Positions 10,549 through 22,700 of a DNA stretch of 64,000 bases are shown one piece after another. Under the pieces are notes generated by a model. That model saw nothing but the letters and a program-made list of their open reading frames with translations, did no database searches and was not told where the DNA came from. The stretch lies in contig CAJNDS010002777.1 in NCBI GenBank assembly GCA_905221605.1, positions 188,501 through 252,500 on the forward strand. The letters run 5' to 3'. The position numbers and the translations under genes are program-made. Numbering within the stretch: position 1 is the stretch's first letter; each line of letters opens with the position of its first letter. This DNA comes from Symbiodinium natans (lineage: Eukaryota > Sar > Dinophyceae > Suessiales > Symbiodiniaceae).

Positions 10549-10850
10549 GGGTGATTAAACACTTCTTGAAGAGCAAGGCGGAGAATATGCAAGAAGTCTT
10601 GAGGTCTTCAATGCGTTATCTTGCTTCTCGCCATAAAGAAGTCGCAGAAGGCAACCCAGTTTGTCCGTCTTCTGTGAGTTCAGCGGTGAGCCCTTTGAGA
10701 GACAAGTTGAACATAGCCAAAGAGTGGTTGGCGCTGAACAACGGTGGAAAGGTTCTTTTTGAAGAGCTACTCGCTGGACTATCCGATGGGAAGCTTTCCG
10801 CTCTTCAAAGTCTAACGTGCACTTTTGCAGCTAAGGGTGAAGGGGTTTAG
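10512..10850 (+). CDS. Possible ORF, unknown
   Basis: A 112-codon frame with plausible composition (SPLRDKLNIAKEWLALNNGG, FEELLAGLSDGKLSALQSL). It could instead be 3' flank of the gene ending at 10225. The sequence CTTGAAGAGCAAGGC at 10562 is a diverged copy of 10444-10459, so the region has a local duplication. Not recognised. Confidence 0.3.
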   Translation: MCSSHVVAMARTRVIKHFLKSKAENMQEVLRSSMRYLASRHKEVAEGNPVCPSSVSSAVSPLRDKLNIAKEWLALNNGGKVLFEELLAGLSDGKLSALQSLTCTFAAKGEGV

Positions 10851-12319
10851 GCCCTGTTGAGGTGCTTCAGGGCTCAGAAGTTGAAGGGTCTAAGGGTGTA
10901 GGAGTTTAATAAAGGTGCAGGGCCCCCACACTTGGGGGTTGAAATCTGAGGGGCATGCCACCAGCTTGAATTGCCTGGAACCCTAGAGAGCAACCCCAAG
11001 GACCTTACACACAAGATGCCCCATCTCATGTCAGGCGCGTGGAATTCGGCCCACGCGGAGCCTGGCGGCTTAGGACTTAGGGTTTAGGGCTATGACGGCG
11101 ACATATTCAGTAAAATGCCTGCCCCCGGAAAAAAGCATATCCCAACAGACCCTAATCTTTCAACAACTTCCATTTACAAATCCAAAGCCTAAACCTACTT
11201 CTAGAATCCAGATATGGACACCCAGAAAAAGCCTAAACCCCAAAACCCCATAAGCCCTAAACCCGACACGATGCATGGGCTCAAAGTAGCCCGGCTGTCC
11301 TGGAGCTCTCAGACCCATGGCTGGTGGCAAATTTGAAGCCACACTTCGGGCCATAGGGTTTGGCGTTAGCGCCTTAGGTTTAGGGTTAAGACTCTAGAGC
11401 TTAAGGTTTAGGAGTTCAGGGTTCAGGCCCTTTAGTACAGATTCTTGTGCAAGAGTTACAGGGAGGTCGAAGAGGTAGGCCCTTGAGACATTTCATATTG
11501 TCCGTTATTGGGTTTAAGAGGATCATAGCGAGGACTAGGGTTTTAACGGGCCATCCTAGCTGAGTTTGGTGGTGAAAGCTGCTCGGGGCCAGGACTGCGT
11601 TTCACAGTAAATGCATCTGTTTCACACAAAACGGGCCAACAATCGGCCAACCCGCATAGCAAACACCGATGCCACGTGCCACCACTCCTTCAGCAGCTTC
11701 CCGCGATGTGGAGAAATATCCCCTAAACCTTGAACCCTAAACCCTGAACCTTGAGCCCATAAAGAAGAATTCATGAGATGTGAATTCAGGGGTTTCGGGG
11801 TTAAACCCTAAACCCCTAAACCCCTGAACCCTAAAGCCTAAACCCTAAACCCCAACCCTTAGGCTCCAGGGCATCGATAATGCTGACTAGGAGATGCCAA
11901 AGTCAGGGTGTGAAGTGTTGTTGGTTCAGGCTATATGTGTTATCTGTATGGTGCTTTGTAAAGACATTGAAGCCCCAAACTGTTAAACTCTATAGATCCT
12001 TAAGCCCTAAACCCCAAACCCTAAACCCTCAACCTTAAACCCTAAACCCTAAACCCTAAAATCAGACTCTATAAATCCATAAGCCCTAAACCCCAAACCC
12101 TAAACCTTAAACCCTCAACCCTAAACCCGGTTAGAATTTCGAAGCTGGGAGTAGCTGTTGCCGCGTGAGGGCTTCGATTCGGCAACTTGGGACTAAGCTT
12201 TGCTGCAACACGTGGCGTTCTTCTGGCTTTATACACCCTACACTAACCCTAAACCCCAAAACCTAGACCCTAAACCCTAAACCCTAAACCCTAAACCCCA
12301 AACCCGAACTCCTCCCTAG
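10851..12319. repeat. Unique DNA with short telomere-type runs
   Basis: Short runs at 11705, 11808, 12006, 12084 and 12247. An 80-bp duplication spans 11985-12125 (ACTCTATAGATCC and ACTCTATAAATCC, each followed by CCCTAAA-type sequence). A weak + frame at 11270-11355 (AVLELSDPWLVANLKPHF, stop TAG) may be a terminal exon. Confidence 0.5.
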
Positions 12320-12392
12320 GTGATGATATTGATGGTGTCCTTCTCCATGGTCTTGCAAAGAACCACGCGCAACTGGGCCTTTTCGTCAGAAG
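12320..12392 (+). CDS. Exon candidate, unknown protein
   Basis: CCCTAG|G acceptor and AG|GT donor. The frame reads DDIDGVLLHGLAKNHAQLGL. Both splice sites are good. Not recognised. Confidence 0.45.
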
Positions 12393-12654
12393 GTTCGTGG
12401 GTTTCGGGCCGGTTTCGGGTTTTAGCTGGGGTTTCGGCTTTCGTTCTTGTGGATATCTGGTTCCGGGTGGCCCTAAGCTGAAGTGTCCCCTGGCCAAAAT
12501 TTTAGCCGTGTGCCTTTTTGGTCTAGCACTGTTTCCCCGCATGCCCCCTCATATGGTGCCCCTTACGAGCAGCCTAGACACAAAATCCTTAAACCCCCCA
12601 CTTGGCACCCTTCTTGATACTCATTTGGAAACCCTAAAACCTAAACCCTAAACC

Positions 12655-12722
12655 CCAAACCCCAAACCCTAACCCCTGAACCCTAAACCCTAAGCACTAA
12701 ACCCTAAACCCTAAACCCTAAC
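12655..12722. repeat. CCCTAAA array with CCCCAAA units
   Basis: Short mixed array. Read on the minus strand it begins the intron that follows the exon candidate at 12723-12830. Confidence 0.8.
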
Positions 12723-12830
12723 CAAGAAAGCACACTGGTTCCGAAGCCGCGCCCTGAGGCAAGATGGTCCTGCAGCCAGTCGAGAAGCTCTTGAACCAGG
12801 CAGGACCAGATGTTGAAAGTCCGATCCCAC
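12723..12830 (-). CDS. Minus-strand exon candidate
   Basis: On the minus strand: TTGTAG|G acceptor, 108 bp, TTCTTG|GT donor running into TTTAGGG-type sequence. The frame includes NIWSCLVQELLDWLQDHLAS, likely an amphipathic helix. It is the only minus-strand exon in the window with both good splice sites and good composition. Not recognised. Confidence 0.45.
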
Positions 12831-13335
12831 CTACAAATAGACTCAGAACCCGGGACCCTGAACGCGCTAAGCCCTGGAAGCCCTGAACGCCCCACTGGGG
12901 CCCAAACCCTAAATCCATAAGCCCGAAATTCGGCCTGGGAAAGTTTCCCGAGAAGCCCGAAAGATAGCCTTCCATAAGAGTAGCCATTCCAGACCTCTTT
13001 GGGTTTGGGGTTTAGGGGTTAGGGTTTAGGGATTAGGGTTTAGGGTTGAGGGTTTAGGGTTCAGGGTTAGGGTTCAGGGCTTAGGGTTTAGGGTGTAGAG
13101 CCCCTAAACACCTAAACCCCCTCTTGGGTTAGGTCCTGTAGGGTTCCTGGTTCAGGGTTTAGGGTTCAGGGTGGAGGGGTTGGTGGTTACCCAGCAGTAG
13201 AATTTGGGGGTTTCGAGCGCCAAGTTGATCTTGTTTGGGGGTTCAGCCAGTTGGGTTCAAATGTGTAGGGGCCAAGCAGTCTTTCGTAGGGGCTTAGGTC
13301 AGGGCTTACTGTTCGGGTTTAGAGGTTTCCCTAAG
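12831..13335. repeat. TTTAGGG-type degenerate repeat, no gene seen
   Basis: Degenerate TTTAGGG between 13005 and 13175 with TTCAGGG and TTGAGGG units. The flanks are unique and show no convincing frame. Confidence 0.6.
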
Positions 13336-13430
13336 CCCCTGACAGTCCCTGACATATTTATGGAACCGCGACCAACAGTGCAGGTCAAGGACACGGCCGC
13401 GCAAGTTTTCGAGCCTCCCCCCCGGCTGTG
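13336..13430 (+). CDS. Exon candidate, unknown protein
   Basis: Follows CCTAAG and ends TG|GTCTAGGG. The frame includes LTVPDIFMEPRPTVQVKDTA. The acceptor is AG|C. Not recognised. Confidence 0.35.
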
Positions 13431-13795
13431 GTCTAGGGTTTAGGGCTAGGGTTCACTGTTCAGGGTTCAGGGTTCAGGGTTTAGGGTTTAGGGTTTAGGG
13501 TTTAGGGTTTAGAGTTCAGGGTTCAGGGTTCAGGGTTCGGGCTTGGGGATGCACAGGGCTTCCAAACCCTGAACCCTCAAAGCCTCAGTCCCAAATCCCA
13601 ATCCCCAAACCCTAAACCCTCAGCCCTAAACTCTAGACCTTACAATCTGCGGTTGAAAGCATGTGTTGTTTTTCGGTGGACAGGCGCTACAGTGCTGCTG
13701 GGGGTTCCACAGGGCTTTTGGTTTTGTAGGGCTTTACTTTCCTAGCATCCCTTCTGAGGTCCCAGCACCAGCAAATACCTAACGTTCTACTGTAG

Positions 13796-13856
13796 GGCCT
13801 TTGACGAGGAGGTTTCGGGAACTTTATTGGGTACCTCTATGGTGGACGAGCACAAA
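13796..13856 (+). CDS. Exon candidate, unknown protein
   Basis: CTGTAG|G acceptor, frame AFDEEVSGTLLGTSMVDEHK, GC donor. Compact, acidic, non-repetitive. Not recognised. Confidence 0.45.
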
Positions 13857-16462
13857 GCCCTTAGCCTTCGACCCCAAAAGGCCCAAGCCCCGGTTTCTGT
13901 TTGACAAGCTTTAGGGTTTAGGGTTTAGGGTTTAGGGTTTAGGGTTTAGGGTTTAGGGTTTAGGGTTTAGGGTTTAGGGTTTAGGGTTCAGGGTTTAGGG
14001 TTTAGGGTTTACGACGATCACACTTCATGCCCTTGTTTCTGATGTCTTTCTCATCTCGTGACGCCACACCGCTGCAACCGCCAAGCTCGGCGTTCATCAT
14101 GTGGCAGGTTCCCTCAACTATGCGCCCCAACTACATCCCTACTATAGCACCGGCACTTATATACTTACGACCCCCCTATCGGCCATGTTTGTTTGACAAG
14201 TCTGAGCTCCTTCTGTGGAGTCGCAACCCCATGAGGCCGTAAACGAAAGTTTCAAACCTACATGCGGACCCCTCCCCCCGAAACCTTCTAAACCCCAAAC
14301 CCTAACCCGAACCCCAAGTCTTAAACCAAATCCTCTCCCCCCCACACACGCACAAAACCAAAACGCGCCCTGTGAACTCTGTGAACCTCATAAAACCTCT
14401 CCATGAAGGGGATTAGGGCTTTGGGTTTAGTCTTGTGAGGCAAGGACCTTCATCAACAGGACCAATTCTTTTCGCCGCTCAAAGGCGTTCCGGGCCCCAA
14501 TTTACAACTACGCTCTACACCACCAGAAATTCCAAAGCCCAATACCAAGAGGTGAGGGGGCCCCAGGCAACCCTGAAAACCCTAAGTGTCCGAAAACAAT
14601 CGAGCGGCGTAACAATAGCCTCAAAAGCCCTGAAAAGAGTCCTAAAAAAGCCCTAAAGTTCCTAAAAGCCTAAAGCCCAAAAACTCAACTACAAAGTGGC
14701 TACTAGCCCTAAACCCTAAACCCTAAACCCTAAACCCTAAACCCTAAACCCTAAACCCTAAACCCTAAACCCCAAACCCTAAACCCTAAACCCTAAACCC
14801 TAAACCCTAAACCCTAAACCCCAAACCCTAAACCCTAAACCCCAGAAAGCCCGCGAGAGCCGGCGAAGGTCCGTGCCGGACCTCGGCGGCGGTCCGGGCC
14901 GGCCTCTGAGAATGTGGTTTAGGGGTTTAGGGTTTAGGGTTTAGGGTTTAGGGTTTAGGGTTTAGGGGTTAGGGGTTTAGGGTTTAGGGTTTAGGGGTTT
15001 AGGGTTTAGGGTTTAGGGGTTTAGGAGTTCAGGGTTTAGGGTTTAGGGGTTTGGGGATTTAGGGGTTTGGGGGTTTAGGGTTTAGGGTTAGGGTTTAGGG
15101 ATTTAGGGGTTTAGGGGTTTAGGGTTTAGAGGTTTGGGGGTTTAGGGATGTAGGGGTTTAGGGTTTAGGGTTAGGGAGTTAGGGGTTTAGGGATTTAGGG
15201 GTTTAGGGGTTTAGGGGTTTAGGGGTTTAGGGGTTTAGGGGTTTAGGGTTTAGAGGTTTGGGGGTTTAGGGTTTAGGGTTTAGGGTTCAGGGTTCAGGGT
15301 TTAGGATTTAGGGTTTCAGGGTTTTGGGTTTCGGGGTTTAGGGTTGAGGGTGTAGGGTTTGAGCCTTTGTTTCCTAGGGGGAGAGGGTTCCCAAACCCAA
15401 TACCTTGTTGGTGGGTCTCGCTTGGTGCCCTAGGGCTGTTGCAAAACTCAGCTACTACAGCCCCATGAACCTTCCAGCATAATGCGCTCTACCCATAGAC
15501 CCTGTTGAAGCTCCAGAACACTTGGATCCCAGATCATTGCTACCTCCTTCCATGTTTGTGCTGTTCGTCAACTTAGGGTTTTAGTGTTTTAGGGTTTTTG
15601 GGTTTGATGGTTTTTGGGTTTTAGAGTTTAGGGCGCTAAGCCCCGAAGCATCCTAAGCGAAAGAACAGCGATAAGAGTGAAGTCTTGCAAGCCTTCTGAG
15701 GCCCTGAAGCCCGTAACCCCAAACCCTGCTTCCCAACGACCCTCATATTCGACCATTTGCTTTTAAGACCCTCGCCCCCTCCCCCCCCCGCAAAGCAAAG
15801 AACATATTCTTCAATATTATGGATGAGAATCTCATCTTTTCGGGAAGCAAATAGTAGTATCAGCAGCAAGATGCAGAACTCCACCCCGGAATCTTCTGGT
15901 GCTTGAGGCGAAGACGAAGACAACGAAAGTGCTACGGAGGCATACTTCTCAGACTTGGGTTGTTTGGGTTCCCCCTTGTACTGACAGTCCTTAAATAGGG
16001 ATTCTGATAGGGGTACCATAAATCCCTGTTAAGGACTGTGAGTACCAGGGGCAATATCCCAGGGGGTTGTACAGGAGGGGACGCCCTTTGTGATCCCTGC
16101 AACTGTAGTGCAAAACCCCCACGCTTTCTGCTGGTCCCGATGCTTTTGTGTTAGCATTGCATCTCGCCGCAGTAGGCTGATTCACCCAAGATGGAGGCTG
16201 TTCTACACTGTCGGTCGCTGTGATATGGCTGCCTTTACGATGAACATCATAACAACTGAGGAACAAGTCCCCCCCCCCCCCCCCCGGAGAAGGAAATGCC
16301 ACAACCCCAAGCCCTAAACCCTAAACCCTCACATAAATCTGAACAACTATTTGCTTAAGGGCCCTCCCCAAAATGAAAGATGATAATCCAGATGTTTCCC
16401 CTCATGAGGAAGAATGTCTTCTGTTTTGGGCGGGGGAGTTCTTAAGCAAACAGTCGTAAACC
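13857..16462. repeat. Large repeat tract with a few unassigned open frames
   Basis: TTTAGGG at 13910-14008, CCCTAAA at 14706-14845, a long TTTAGGG/TTTAGGGG tract at 14918-15355. Between 14010-14240 and 14430-14650 several frames are open on + at once and I cannot pick one. The 15636-16020 minus frame includes element B2. A + frame at 16090-16290 (AAFTMNIITTEEQ) is possible but unsupported. Confidence 0.55.
15967..16060 (+). mobile_element. TIR element family B, copy B2
   Basis: Left arm GGTTCCCCCTTGTACTGACA; right arm GGACTGTGAGTACCAGGG then GCAATATCCC, its inverted counterpart. About 94 bp, no ORF. Confidence 0.6.
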
Positions 16463-16564
16463 TTGGTAGCTGAGTGAGCACACTTTAAACTTTTTGGGAT
16501 ACTATAACCCCCTATAGAACTGAAAGTGTACACTCTTTTGGGGCTGATGAAGTCAGCAACTAAG
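16463..16564 (+). mobile_element. TIR element family A, copy A2
   Basis: TTGGTAGCTGAGTGAGCACA at the left, TCAGCAACTAAG at the right, 102 bp. It ends 14 bp before the AG acceptor of the exon at 16579, so it forms the 3' part of that intron. Confidence 0.7.
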
Positions 16565-16578
16565 AAACCCTTCTGCAG

Positions 16579-16653
16579 GAGAACGAGGACGGCACATGGA
16601 AAGAGGCGAACTTCAACCCGGAGATACACCTCCTCGATAAGGCGCCAAAGTGA
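16579..16653 (+). CDS. Terminal exon of an unknown gene
   Basis: TTCTGCAG|GAG acceptor, then 24 codons (ENEDGTWKEANFNPEIHLLD onward, ending KAPK) and TGA. Acceptor, composition and stop agree. Upstream exons were not found. Not recognised. Confidence 0.55.
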   Translation, partial: ENEDGTWKEANFNPEIHLLDKAPK

Positions 16654-17036
16654 CGTCGGCCACTGCATCAGCCAATCCTCCCTCCCTATAGGGTTTAGGG
16701 TTTAGGGATTAGGGATTAGGGTTTAGGGTTTTAAGGGTTTTGGGCCCGAACACCCTAAACCCCAAATCATTCAACCCGCCAAAGAAGAAAGCCCTAACGG
16801 CACCGGGCCTAATCAGGATTCCCCCCTTGGCATTGTCACTCGTTTGTGGGGTGAGGTTCCTGCATCAAAGCGCTTTTTGAAGACAGAAGGGCTTGAAAGT
16901 TAGAGTGAACATGTGTCTCCGAAGGGTAGAGTTCGCAACCCTAAACCCTAATTCCTAAACCCTAAATAATACACCCTAGACCCTAGACCCCAGACCCTAG
17001 ACCCTAAACCCTAAACCCTAAACCCTGAACTCTAAG
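16654..17036. repeat. Short TTTAGGG and CCCTAGA runs, no gene seen
   Basis: TTTAGGG/ATTAGGG at 16688-16730 and a CCCTAGA/CCCTAAA run at 16972-17030. No frame with exon-like composition. Confidence 0.6.
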
Positions 17037-17146
17037 CAGCCCGAGACCTGATTCGGAGCCTTGCTCGTTCCCCTCACCGCAGCTTTCTGCGGGTCAGAGA
17101 CTTTGCGGGCACTGCCCCGGGAAAGTCGAGGAACGTTTCAGGCAGG
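17037..17146 (+). CDS. Exon candidate, basic segment
   Basis: Frame includes ARDLIRSLARSPHRSFLRVR, then FAGTAPGKSRNVSGR, with a GT donor at a TTTAGGG run. The acceptor is AG|C. It lies 254 bp upstream of the ankyrin gene ATG, in the same direction, and need not belong to it. Confidence 0.4.
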
Positions 17147-17399
17147 GTTTAGGGTTTAGGCTTTGGTGTTTAGGGCTTAGGGTGTGGAGTCTATTGGGGT
17201 CTATTTGGATTGGGGTTTAGTGTTGCAGGTTGAAGGGTTAATGGGGTCAGTTAAATGTAAACAGAATACCTACAACAATAAAGACTAAAATACATAGGGA
17301 AGTATTGTATGTCTATGTGTGTGTACATTTACAGATTCACATGGTTGCCCTACACCCTAAACCCTAAACCCTAAAGCCTAAACCCAACTCCTGCGCGCC

Positions 17400-19720
17400 A
17401 TGCCGAAGCGTCCTCTGAGCACCTCGGGAGTGCTCCGTATCCTCTCTTGCTCAGGCAGCCAAGGGACGTCAGAGAACACCCGCAGCCCCCAAACCCCAAA
17501 ATTTTCAGGGTTTAGGGTTTCGGGTTTAGGGTTTAGGGCTTCGGGTTAAGGGTTTTGGGTTTAGGGTTTAGGGCTAGGGTACCCTGAATCCAAAACACGC
17601 GAGGCGTCCCTGATTAAACCCCTAGGGTTTAGGGTTTAGGGTTTTGGGTAGCAGACTGCAGCATCCTCACATTCAGCCAGTCAACCCAGGCTTTCTAGAC
17701 GCTTCCCTTAAACCACGTCGAAATCGGGCACATGTCGAAGTCCCTGAACTCCAAACTATCGCCTCTGAAAAGCTTTTTCCGCAAGGCGCGTGTCCTCCCT
17801 CCCCCCTCTCTCCTCCTCCCCTGCCCCCCGAGATCACGAGAGGCGACGTCGTGGCTGAAATTGCGCTGGAGGAGCACTGCGACGTGCGGTGGATCAAGCA
17901 GCAGTTGGCACCTATCTGCGGCGTCCCACGATTCCGTCAGCGGCTCCTGTCGCCCAGACCAAATCTTACTTGGCATCCCCCCCCTCAACGGGCCTGTGTT
18001 CCCCTTCTATCCCTGTTCCTTCGTAGCTGAGTGAGTACACTTTACACTTTTTGGGATACGATAATCCCCTATAGAACTGAAAGTGTACACTGTTTTGGGG
18101 GGCTTATGAACTCAGCAAGTAAGTTCCCCTGAAGCCTAAAGTCCACTGGGTCCGGGATATTGTGCTTTGTCGGCTCGGTGACTTGTTCGCTTGCGGCTTG
18201 GAGATGCGGAGGTTGCGATGCCCTTCCTTGCACACTATGTTGCCCTAAGCCCCAATGAGCCAAACCCCAAACCCTAAACCCAAACCCCAAACCCTAAACC
18301 CTAGACCCCTAAACCCCCTAAACCCCTAAACCCCCTAAACCCCTAAATCCCTAAACCCCTAAACCCCTAAACCCCTAAACCCAAGTCCCTTAATCCGCCA
18401 CAGATATTCCATCAATCTTGGACCTCCGACCATGTCCTATCCCTAAACCCTAAACCCTAAACCCTAAACCCTAAACCCTAAACCCTAAACCCTAAACCCT
18501 AAACTCCAAACCCTAAACCCTAAACCCTAAACCCTAAACCCTAAACCAAAAAACCCTAAACCCTAAACCCACGCCAAGGCGCAAGGCCTCCATCCTACCG
18601 GATGCCGAGGTGGTGGACGCAGCCGTGGAGCTGCAGTTGGTGTTGCTGCCCTTGCCGAGGACCGAGTGTCTAGGACCCATGGGTTTAGGGTTTAGGGTTT
18701 AGGTTTCCTGGTTTTGGGGTTCTTGAGGGCCGCAGGGGAGGTGTAATACGGATGAACCCTGTGCCCGTGCTGCACAGGAGCTTGCTTTGTATCTAGGTTG
18801 TGCGCCGGAACTTTCGCTACACCTTCGTTCCGAAACTGGATGTTGCGCATATTGTGATGATTATTGTTCATGTTGGTGTTTGCTCGTGTGCTGCTAGCCC
18901 ATGTTTTGGATTGCGGTTTTGTTTGTACCGAGGATATATGCCAAGATACACTTCCTCACCTTCACAGAGAAAAATACTTCGCGTATGTTTTAGTTGTTCT
19001 GATTGCTGTTCGCGTATTCACTAGATACAAGCAAAACCGCAGTGGAAAACCTGGGCAAGCAGTGAAGTTTCCGAATCAAGGTGTAGGGAACTTTGTTAGT
19101 CTGAACATAGCGAAAGCAGCACGCGAAACACCAATGTCAACGACCATGATCAGCAAGAGTCGCACATAAGCACAATCAAGTTTCTAACGAGTGTGACATG
19201 TATTCAAAACTGTATAGCACTGGGTTCATATTCTACAGATATTTGCTACCGAAAGAGAAACTCTTGACGGCAGGGACAATTTTTATATATACATATACAT
19301 GTATATTCATATATACATGTATACCCCCTGGGATCACATTCATGTATGTATGTATGTATGTATGTATGTATGTATGTATGTATGTATGTATGTATGTATG
19401 TATATGTGTATATAAGTATATATGTATATATGTGTATATGTACATATGTACATATGTATATATGCATATCTGTATAATATCTGTATATGTGTATGTATGC
19501 ATGTATACATGTATATATGTACATATGTATATATGTATATATGTATATAATGTATGTGTATATGCATGTATACATGTATATATGTACATATGTATATATG
19601 TATATATGTATATATGTATATATGTATATATGTATATATGTATATATGTATATATGTATATATGTGTATGTGTATATATGTATATATGTGTATGTGTACA
19701 TGTATATGTGTATACATGTA

Positions 19721-19755
<35 letters not shown>

Positions 19756-22700
19756 GCATATATGCATATATGCATATATGCATATATGCATATATGTTTT
19801 CCCCATATGTTTTTGTACCCTGCAAGATGCCTTATATAGGGACCCCGCCTGGGAATGGCCCTCGCCATTCGGGCTTGTGGTTTAGGGTTTAGGGTTTAGG
19901 GTTTAGGGTGGAGGGTTTAGGGTTTACGGACTTCCCAAAAAAATGGGAAGGGCTACGCCAACAATCCCTAAAACCTACGCAGGAAGTCAGAGAAGGTCGC
20001 CAAGCTCCTGACTGCTGCCGCGGGAGAGGGCAACGCCTTGGCCGTGGATGATACTCCGCAACTCTTGGGGTTTCGGGTCTAGGGTTTAGGGTTCAGGGTT
20101 TAGGGTCTAGGGTTTGGGGTTTAGGCTTTAGGGGGGTTGAGGACTTAAGAATCCGAGACCCTCGTTCCAGTTTGCAGGTTACGTGAGGGATTCAAAAACA
20201 TAACCTACAACACAGTAGGTTGTGGGTTCTGAAGGTCGGGTTTAGGACCGTGCCTTAAAAATCAAAATAGGAAAGTCGGGATAGAATCATATATGTAGTT
20301 GGGCCACGGGTGTTGGGTTGCCGCGAGGTTTCCGGCATTTCAGGGCTTTTGCCAAGGTTTATGGACTCAGGGGGGGGGGTTGGGGGGGGGGTGGGGGGGG
20401 GGGGATAAGAACATCATTCATATTGCATCCATGCACAAAACACTGGTATTTACAGCGTTTTCGCCAGTGTGTACAACATACCGCGCAAGGTTGTGGAACA
20501 AGACACGTTGTCACAAGCGTCCATGCCTTTCGCGACCATGCCCAAAACACTGGTATTTGCGCCCAAAACACTGGTATTTACAGCATTCTCGCCACTTTGT
20601 ACAACATACTGCACAAGGATGTGGAACAAGAAAAGCATTCACAAGCATCCTTGCCTTTGGCGACCATGCCCAAAACACTGGTATTTACAGTGTTTTTGTT
20701 TCTCTACGGGCTGCAGACTTGACCTATAAGGGTCTACACTCCGGGCTTACACACTCAATCTCAGAAACCGAAAGACAACTTGACAGCAAGAGTTTAATAG
20801 AAAGTGATGTAGTTTTTCTGTACATTCTGAACACTGATTTTTGAGGAATCATGCCAAAACCCGGGCATAACGTACGTTTCGCACAACAAAACACCACGGC
20901 AACCCATCACCCGTGGTCCATGTAGTTCCCTAAACCACCAAGAAAGTCCTAAGCCCTAAACCCTAAACCCTAAACCCTAAACCCTAAACCCTAAACCCCT
21001 TTTCTGATGTCTAAGGAGCTCCTACAAAGGCCCACAGATGCCGATTCGACGGATGTGAGCGGCGCCACCGCCCTCGTCAGAGCTTCGCGCTTGGGGCACA
21101 GGACGGTGCGCATCCCCCCAGGGGGTTTTTGGGCTTATATTTTAGGGTTTAGGGTTTAGGGTTTAGGCTTTGGGGGTTTTTGCGGGTTTGGTGCTTTTGT
21201 GTTTTGGGGGTTTCTGAGGCTTTAGGGCTTTTGGGGCTTTTGTGGTGTAGGGTTGAGTGTTAACCGGGGGTCCTCAGAGGATATTTGGATTTCGGTTCTG
21301 AAGCCCCCGAAGAACTTACCCGCTAACCCCTAAACCCCCAAACCCCCATACCCCCATAGGGTATCCAAGCAAACCCTAAATTCTCCTCTCGACCCATCAA
21401 GACAACCTGCAACACGCACACACTCACAGAGACAGACATACGGACAGACAGACAAACAGAGAGCGACAGAGAGCTCCCCTGAGGTGGTGAGCTTGCTGCT
21501 GGAGGCCCGGGCCTTCCAGGACCCTTGGTTTCTAGATGTTTCTCTTTTTTTTTTTTTTTTTTGGGGGGGGGGGGGGGTAGGGTATTGTTTTATAGGGTGC
21601 CTTAAGGGAGCTTAAGGAGGATGATCTAAGTAATGTAGGGGTCGGAATAGCTACGAAACATTTTTCCCTTATGGTCCCTTTATCATTCCACAATAACAAC
21701 CCCCAAAAACCCTGTTTCTAGATTAGGATTGTTGTTTTTGTATTTTCAGAGGGCTTTTGTTGAACCCTGAATCCTAAACCCTGAACCCTAAACCCTATTT
21801 ATGTAGGATTGTTGTTTTTCTTTTAGTTTCAGAGGGGTTTTGCTAGGGCCAACCTAGGACAAGACTGATGTCAGCGGGTGGACTCCCCTCCTTCATGCGG
21901 CCGTGGGAGGCCTGCAGGGGGTTAGGGTTTAGGGTTTGGGGTTTAGGGTTTGGGGTTTAGGGTTACGGTTAAGGGTTTAGGGCTTAGGGTTTAGGGTTAG
22001 GGTCTAAGCTGGCCTGGCGTGGTGTCATAGGGAAGCCCTCCACGGGTAGGCCCAACCCTAAACCCCAAACCCTAAACCCTACTTGGAAGTTCAGTGTCCT
22101 TATTAACCCAAGAATATCTGGACTTATAACTTATAACCCAACTAGAGCCATGTTCTGGCACTTGAGGGGCTTATAAGTGGGTTACAAGTACAGTTAGCAT
22201 TGGTTAATAAGTACCATGAACCTTCAAGTATAAACCCTAAGTTATCGTCACTCGTGAGACCCTAGACCCTAGACCCTAGACCCTAAACCCTAAACCCTAA
22301 ACCCTAAACCCTAAACCCTCGGGTTTGCAAGGTCACACGAAAGTTGTGCAGCTGCTGCTCGACGCCCGGGCCGACAAAGATGCGCAGTGCCCAAGTGTTG
22401 GTGGAACTACGGCCCTCTTCCAGACCCTTGGGGCACCACATGAACCCTATTGAACCCTAAAAGGGCCTGTGGTCCATATACCTGAATAGGAATTATAGTA
22501 GTACAGGGTATAATCTTTATATATAATATAAACATATATATATATAGTATATATATATATAACCCCCCCATTTTAGGCTTCCTTTCGCCCCCAAGGACTT
22601 CCCGCAGAGGCCACACGCGCGTCGTACGTTTGCTCCTGGCGCACGGCCATCTTTCCGTTGCCGATGAAGAGCTCCCACTTCTGGAGGCTTTTCATGAAGC

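Noticed and set aside
19198-19892. Long open frames of Tyr, Ile, Met, Cys and His on both strands
   Set aside because: They are translations of the TATG/TATA microsatellite inside an intron; no stop arises because of the repeat unit.
21421-21483. Acceptor GAGAG|CTCC for ankyrin exon 6
   Set aside because: It adds two residues to the repeat and lacks the exonic G; the acceptor CCTGAG|GTG at 21484 gives a regular repeat.
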